IMG/VR virus record: IMGVR_UViG_3300028920_000006
Span: 1-64,000 of that record
Length of the DNA stretch: 64,000 nucleotides
Origin: a virus
Reading direction: 5' to 3' (one strand)
The notes beneath the pieces are model-generated. The model did not search any database, was not told the origin of the DNA, and saw only the letters and a list, made by a program, of their open reading frames with translations. The translations under genes and the position numbers were made by a program. Shown here piece by piece: positions 59,803 through 64,000 of the stretch (the stretch's first letter is position 1; every line of letters starts with the position of its first letter).

Positions 59803-60367
59803 AGAAGTAATTCAAAAGTGGACCGGGCCAAAAAGTCTCAACCTGTTGTATCCCGGGAAGTGTGTGTGGCCGGATTCTGATTGTGAAGATATGATCTTGG
59901 ATTTGTGCACTCCTGGATTTGTTGCTGAGATAGGGTGTGGCAACGGTAGGGTGGCGAACGTACTGAACCCGAAGATGTATATTGGGGTGGACATCAACGA
60001 GCGAGCTATAGAACAGGCAAGGAAGAATTGCCCGGAGCACAATTTCCGCTGTATAGGTTATGATGATGATTACCCTATCGCAGATATGTACTTGTTCTAT
60101 ACAGTGCTACTTCATGTGAGGGATGAGGACTTACCTTCTGTAATAGAAAGGTGTCACGAAGCCAACAAGGTAATAGTGTTTGAATCTATGTGTCCAAGAC
60201 TACGAAATCATGGGGATGATTTCCAACGGGGTATGGATGACTATGATCAGGTATTCAAACAATATGGATGGGAACTAGATTTTTACGTCAGGAAACTTTC
60301 TGATTCGTGGCCTCACTTCAGAGATTATGCTGTGTGGCGAAACCTAACCAAAGGAGAAGAAGGATGA
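59789..60367 (+). CDS. SAM-dependent methyltransferase
   Basis: Motif I FVAEIGCGNGRVANVLNPKM, GVDINERAIEQARKNCPE, and YLFYTVLLHVRDEDLPSVIE. Starts inside the sulfotransferase 3' end. Third methyltransferase of the island; target probably a sugar hydroxyl, though only the class is certain. Confidence 0.82.
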   Translation: MTTREEVIQKWTGPKSLNLLYPGKCVWPDSDCEDMILDLCTPGFVAEIGCGNGRVANVLNPKMYIGVDINERAIEQARKNCPEHNFRCIGYDDDYPIADMYLFYTVLLHVRDEDLPSVIERCHEANKVIVFESMCPRLRNHGDDFQRGMDDYDQVFKQYGWELDFYVRKLSDSWPHFRDYAVWRNLTKGEEG

Positions 60368-61626
60368 AGATAGGATTCGTAGGATTGGGTAAGTTGGGAC
60401 TGCCGTGTGCGACGTGTGTAGATATGAAGGGGCATGATGTGATGGGGTATGACCTGGATTCGTCACGCATGACCACGAAACGTCAGCCATACCAAGAAGC
60501 AGGTCCAGGGGGTAAAGGAGACTTCAACAGTTGGCTCGCTTCATCCACTTTGAAGTTTGGTTCCTTGGAAGAAGTGGTAGAGCACGGGGAAGATCTTATC
60601 TTCGTGGCTGTACAAACCCCGCACGATCCTAAGTATGAAGGAGTTACCCCTCTACCTGATGAACGTAAGGACTTCAGTTACAAGTATCTTCAGAGTGCTG
60701 TTGGTACTATTGATAGGGTCTGCCGTGACAAAGGTATCAAACGCACTGTTGTGATCATATCCACCTGTCTGCCGGGGACTGTTGACAATCTGAAAGAAGC
60801 TTGGCGGTATATAGACATAGTGTACAATCCGTTCTTCATAGCTATGGGAACAACCATGAGGGACTTCCTTAATCCTGAGTTTGTCTTGGTTGGTGTAGAA
60901 AAGGAAGCTCCTGCTCGTAAGGTGGGGCAGTTCTATAATACCATGGTTGATGCGAAGATGTGGTTCATGTCTATCATGTCCGCAGAGCTGACCAAGGTGG
61001 CGTATAACACCTACATCAGCAGTAAGATAGCGTTTGCAAACACAGTGATGGAGATATGTGATAACCAGAAGATGGACAAGGCTGATTGTGATGCTGTGAT
61101 AAATGCACTGTCGGATGCTTCAACCCGTCTCATATCCCCGGCATACCTGCGAGGTGGGATGGGGGATGGTGGGGGTTGTCACCCGCGTGACAACATCGCA
61201 ATGAGTTGGTTGGCGAAACGACTGGGACTGTCCCATGATCTGTTTGAAGATATGATGAAGTGCAGACAGGATCAGAGTAAGTACCTTGTGAAGCTGGTAG
61301 TAAGGTTCAAAGAGAAGTATCCTGATCTCCCGGTTGCAATTCTGGGGTATGCATTCAAGCCCGAAACCAATCTCACAGTAGGATCCCCTGCCCTTCTGCT
61401 CAAACATCAGTTGGAAGATAGGGGTATGAAGCCGTTCGTATTCGATCATGTTGTGGAAGATAAAACCCCCTTGTGGCTGAACAGTCCTGCGATTGTGGTG
61501 ATAGGGTGCAAACATGAATTGTACAAAGACTATCCGTTCCCCAAAGGTTCTGTTGTCATAGACCCTCACAGGTACATACCAGATAGAGAAGGTGTAGTAG
61601 TACACAGAATAGGAGAAGGAAGGTGA
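60364..61626 (+). CDS. UDP-glucose/GDP-mannose dehydrogenase-family protein
   Basis: ATG at 60364 after AAGGAGAAGAAGG. Rossmann start MKIGFVGLGKLGLPCATCVD, STCLPGTVDNL, then MGDGGGCHPRDNIAMSWLAK in which C is the catalytic Cys seen in UDP-glucose dehydrogenases, and a C-terminal domain VAILGYAFKPETNLTVGSPA. 420 residues is normal. It would make a uronic-acid-type nucleotide sugar for the glycosyltransferases. Confidence 0.85.
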   Translation: MKIGFVGLGKLGLPCATCVDMKGHDVMGYDLDSSRMTTKRQPYQEAGPGGKGDFNSWLASSTLKFGSLEEVVEHGEDLIFVAVQTPHDPKYEGVTPLPDERKDFSYKYLQSAVGTIDRVCRDKGIKRTVVIISTCLPGTVDNLKEAWRYIDIVYNPFFIAMGTTMRDFLNPEFVLVGVEKEAPARKVGQFYNTMVDAKMWFMSIMSAELTKVAYNTYISSKIAFANTVMEICDNQKMDKADCDAVINALSDASTRLISPAYLRGGMGDGGGCHPRDNIAMSWLAKRLGLSHDLFEDMMKCRQDQSKYLVKLVVRFKEKYPDLPVAILGYAFKPETNLTVGSPALLLKHQLEDRGMKPFVFDHVVEDKTPLWLNSPAIVVIGCKHELYKDYPFPKGSVVIDPHRYIPDREGVVVHRIGEGR

Positions 61627-62294
61627 AATCACCAATTCTAATCACAGGTTGTGCCCGTAGTGGTACATCCATGACGGCTGGAATAGTCCACATCTGTGGT
61701 GCCTTCGGAGGTAGGATGAGCGGCCCGACTCCCCACAATCGCAAAGGGATGTTCGAGAACGCTGAGATACGTAATCAAATTGTGAAACCCTATCTTTCGG
61801 ATGTTCTTGGTGTGGACAAGCTCGGACAGGATCCCTTACCAGATGTGAAGAACCTTGTACCATATCCGCGTTTGAGGTCTCAGGTTGAGACTGTAATAAA
61901 GTTTCAGGGGTACAAAGATGGTCCTTGGTTCTACAAGGGAGCCAAGATGTGTCTGTTTTGGCCCATCTGGCATAGAGCGTTTCCTAATGCCAAGTGGATA
62001 ATCGTACGCAGAGATCACAAGGGGATCATCAACTCCTGCCTGAAAACAAGCTTCATGCGTGCCTACAAAGATGAAGAGGGTTGGCAATCATGGATTGACC
62101 AACATGAAAGACGTTTTCTAGAGATGAAGACCGCTGGACTTAGTATAGCGGAAGTATGGCCTACGAAGTTCGTAGAGGGAGACTTCAGTGAGATTTACAG
62201 GGTGATCACAAAGTACCTACGACTTCGTTGGCGTGAAAAGAAGGTACGGGATTTCATAGAACCCGCTTTTTGGAGTACAATCAAAGATGCCTAA
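61623..62294 (+). CDS. Sulfotransferase-like protein
   Basis: ITGCARSGTSMTAGIVHICG is a sulfotransferase PAPS loop; WIIVRRDHKGIINSCLKTSF matches the 3'-phosphate motif. 223 residues, GTG start overlapping the dehydrogenase stop. Only weakly similar to the other sulfotransferase-like gene in this island, so not a recent duplicate. Confidence 0.72.
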   Translation: MKSPILITGCARSGTSMTAGIVHICGAFGGRMSGPTPHNRKGMFENAEIRNQIVKPYLSDVLGVDKLGQDPLPDVKNLVPYPRLRSQVETVIKFQGYKDGPWFYKGAKMCLFWPIWHRAFPNAKWIIVRRDHKGIINSCLKTSFMRAYKDEEGWQSWIDQHERRFLEMKTAGLSIAEVWPTKFVEGDFSEIYRVITKYLRLRWREKKVRDFIEPAFWSTIKDA

Positions 62295-62685
62295 CAGAGT
62301 AACAGTAGCCGAAGTGGAGCAAATCATTGACCTAGATAGTTCGTTCACTGATGGGGATGTGACTATCCATATCAATGCGGCTAATCGTGTGGTGACCAAG
62401 ATTGTCACAGATAGTAGCATGACCAGCGATGACAAGAAGGAAGTGGAGAGATGGTTAGCTGCTCACTTCTGTGCAATGGGACGCAATCCATATGCGGACA
62501 GGGAAGAAGCTGGTTCTGTGGCACAGACTATGGGACACAAGCTTGATCTTCGTTTGGACAACACACGATGGGGTCAGATGGCTATGATTATAGACACAGG
62601 CGGTGATCTAGCCAGGATGAACGAGGCCGGTAAGAAGGGCAAACAGATGAGAGCAACATTCACCACGTTGAACCCGGAGACATAA
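62287..62685 (+). CDS. Head-tail connector (adaptor) protein
   Basis: 132 residues with the helical gp6-like adaptor layout: TVAEVEQIIDLDSSFTDGDV, HINAANRVVTKIVTDSSM and EVERWLAAHFCAMG. It follows the glycan island and resumes the usual order of head-tail genes. It attaches below the portal. Confidence 0.75.
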   Translation: MPNRVTVAEVEQIIDLDSSFTDGDVTIHINAANRVVTKIVTDSSMTSDDKKEVERWLAAHFCAMGRNPYADREEAGSVAQTMGHKLDLRLDNTRWGQMAMIIDTGGDLARMNEAGKKGKQMRATFTTLNPET

Positions 62686-62687
62686 AT

Positions 62688-63038
62688 ATGATGCGGATCA
62701 TCAAATCTATGTTGAAGCAGACTGCGGTCTATTGGGGAAACCCGGTGATGGATGGATACGGGAAGTACACATTCGACGCGGCTGTTGAACTCAGAGTTAG
62801 ATGGGAAGACAAACAGGAACTGTTCATAGACCCGCAGGGTGATGAAGTATTGTCAATGTCTATTGTGTATGTGATATCTGATGTGGACATTGGCGGGTAC
62901 TTGTATCTGGGTATCGAAACCGACCTAGACAGTAATCACACGGACCCCCAGATTATCTCTGGAGCGTTCAAGATAAAGCAGTTCGGTAAGCTACCTACAC
63001 TTTCTGCGACGCAGCATTTGAGGCAAGCATGGCTCTAG
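62688..63038 (+). CDS. Head closure (stopper) protein
   Basis: 116 residues, beta-rich with KQTAVYWGNPVMDGYGKYTF and DEVLSMSIVYVISDVDIGGY. This is the layout of phage head-closure proteins and it sits between adaptor and gp10-like genes as expected. Two ATGs in a row (62688, 62691) are equally possible starts. Confidence 0.68.
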   Translation: MMRIIKSMLKQTAVYWGNPVMDGYGKYTFDAAVELRVRWEDKQELFIDPQGDEVLSMSIVYVISDVDIGGYLYLGIETDLDSNHTDPQIISGAFKIKQFGKLPTLSATQHLRQAWL

Positions 63039-63808
63039 ACGTAAAAGGTCCTAGGAAGGGTTTGACGGTGAAGGGGCTTGATGACATCATGGAGAAATTA
63101 AACGCTTACATCAATGATGTCCCCTTTGTGACCAAAGTAGGTCTCATTGAAGCTGGACTGCTTATTCAAAAGGATGCTCAGTCCAGAACGCCGGTGGACC
63201 TTGGTAATCTCAAGGCCAGTGGTATGACCGTATGGAAAGGCAAGAAGGCCGTTCCAATGCCCGCGTGGAAGTCTTCGCGAGCAAAGGGAGCTAGCCCCAA
63301 AAAGAAGTCCAGCACGGAAGGACCAAGCTGGAGACGTAGGATATCTGTGGGAGAAGATAAGGTTGCTCTGCTTAGGGAAGGTCACACGTCAATGTCCAGT
63401 GAGTTGAAGCAACTAACGGGGTTGTCCGATGACTTCTGGAGCCCCACAGTGATGGTGGGTTTCAGTGCGTATTATGCTCTGTGGGTTCATGAGAATCTGC
63501 ATGTATCTCATAGGGTGGGGGAAGCACAGTTTCTAAGACGAGCTGTCATATGCAACTTCGACAAGATACTTGCTGTTGTAAAGCAATCCAATGTGAAGGC
63601 GATAAGACGTGCTGGTCGTAAGAAGGCAAAGAGATTGAAAGGTGGGAAGGGGAGCGTTTCATTCGCCAGAGTATTACGAACGGCTGGAGTGAAGACAGGT
63701 GTGTCTGGTAGGATGGGACTTCCGGGTATGCCTGGAAAGACAACCATCCCAAGAATACCGACACCACAATCAGTTTTACGTGCTGGTAGGAAGGGGAAAG
63801 TAAAGTGA
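63029..63808 (+). CDS. HK97 gp10-like tail-completion protein
   Basis: KGLDDIMEKLNAYINDVPFV then LLIQKDAQSRTPVDLGNLKA is the signature of HK97 gp10-like proteins. Residues 60-120 include a basic insertion, and the last third is Lys/Arg-rich and longer than typical (259 versus about 130-150). It joins head and tail. Confidence 0.8.
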   Translation: MALDVKGPRKGLTVKGLDDIMEKLNAYINDVPFVTKVGLIEAGLLIQKDAQSRTPVDLGNLKASGMTVWKGKKAVPMPAWKSSRAKGASPKKKSSTEGPSWRRRISVGEDKVALLREGHTSMSSELKQLTGLSDDFWSPTVMVGFSAYYALWVHENLHVSHRVGEAQFLRRAVICNFDKILAVVKQSNVKAIRRAGRKKAKRLKGGKGSVSFARVLRTAGVKTGVSGRMGLPGMPGKTTIPRIPTPQSVLRAGRKGKVK

Positions 63809-64000
63809 ACACTGTTACTGAAGATGTAAAAGACTATCTGGTAGCACAAGCTATTGGTACTTTTGGAGACGGCACTGGATGGCGTATCTTCATAGCTGCC
63901 GAACCATCTTCACCAGATACCATCATCACTTTGTATGACACTCCAGGACCGAAGCCGGGGTATTGCTTCAACAAGGCTGTGAAGCCTATGAGGTTTGACA
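63805..64000 (+). CDS. Tail-terminator or minor capsid protein, 5' part
   Basis: GTG at 63805 after AAGGGGAAAGTAAA, overlapping the previous stop; the frame runs off the right edge. Visible sequence DVKDYLVAQAIGTFGDGTGW then IFIAAEPSSPDTIITLYDTP resembles phage tail-terminator-type minor capsid proteins. Only 65 residues visible. Confidence 0.65.
   Translation, partial: MNTVTEDVKDYLVAQAIGTFGDGTGWRIFIAAEPSSPDTIITLYDTPGPKPGYCFNKAVKPMRFD

Overview
The window is part of the genome of a large, apparently virulent tailed double-stranded DNA bacteriophage (Caudoviricetes). It encodes terminase, portal, prohead protease, capsid and head-tail connector genes, plus an almost complete DNA replication and recombination set. 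I see no integrase, no repressor that I recognise, no rRNA and no tRNA. Genes are tightly packed with ATGA, GTGA and TAATG overlaps. Many encode fewer than 60 residues and small basic or zinc-ribbon proteins are common. The host cannot be named from the sequence.

Layout. (1) 1-1.76 kb, rightward: the end of the late module, with a probable tail fibre end and a membrane-anchored protein. (2) 1.78-37.1 kb, leftward: the replication, repair and early module. It carries a J-domain protein, a split SbcC with SbcD, a RuvC-like resolvase, a 5' nuclease, a RecA/UvsX-like recombinase, a gp32-like ssDNA-binding protein with a huge acidic tail, and a UvsY-like protein. It also carries a clamp loader interrupted by an intein, a family A polymerase, a UDG-exonuclease fusion, a sliding clamp, a DNA methyltransferase, a SplB-like radical SAM enzyme, a DnaB-like helicase with a probable loader, a primase, a SNF2 helicase, a sigma-70-like factor and a pyrimidine-dimer glycosylase. 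(3) 37.1-40.8 kb: a gene-poor region between the two divergent transcription units, full of repeats. (4) 40.8-64 kb, rightward: PAPS-reductase-like enzyme, TerS, TerL, portal, MuF-like protein, protease/scaffold, decoration protein and capsid. A 10.6 kb glycan-modification island follows, then the head-tail connector genes.

The most striking object is at 38,665-40,310. About 1.65 kb contains not one GA or TC dinucleotide on either strand, although roughly 200 would be expected. Sparse depletion continues to about 40,730, and a smaller depleted patch at about 34.12-34.32 kb shares sequence words with it. The tract carries three small leftward genes whose proteins contain no Asp or Glu, lack the usual GA-containing Shine-Dalgarno sequence, and sit before a GA/TC-free intrinsic terminator. 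It also holds many GGTTTAACC-type repeats. I know of no described system that explains it.

Other unusual systems: (a) the clamp-loader intein carries a complete zinc-finger plus Vsr-like homing endonuclease gene in the +1 frame, with its own strong ribosome-binding site, overprinted on an intein frame that stays open; (b) SbcC is cut into two genes at the zinc hook, with sbcD and small coiled-coil genes in between; (c) the glycan island has a 1,224-residue protein with two tandem GT29-sialyltransferase-like domains between other glycosyltransferase-like domains, then a radical SAM enzyme, three methyltransferases, a two-domain glycosyltransferase, a UDP-sugar dehydrogenase-like protein and two sulfotransferase-like proteins, implying a decorated virion glycan; (d) two paralogous heptad-repeat coiled-coil genes of different copy number lie 18 kb apart.

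All functional calls are from reading the translated sequences by eye; no database search was run.
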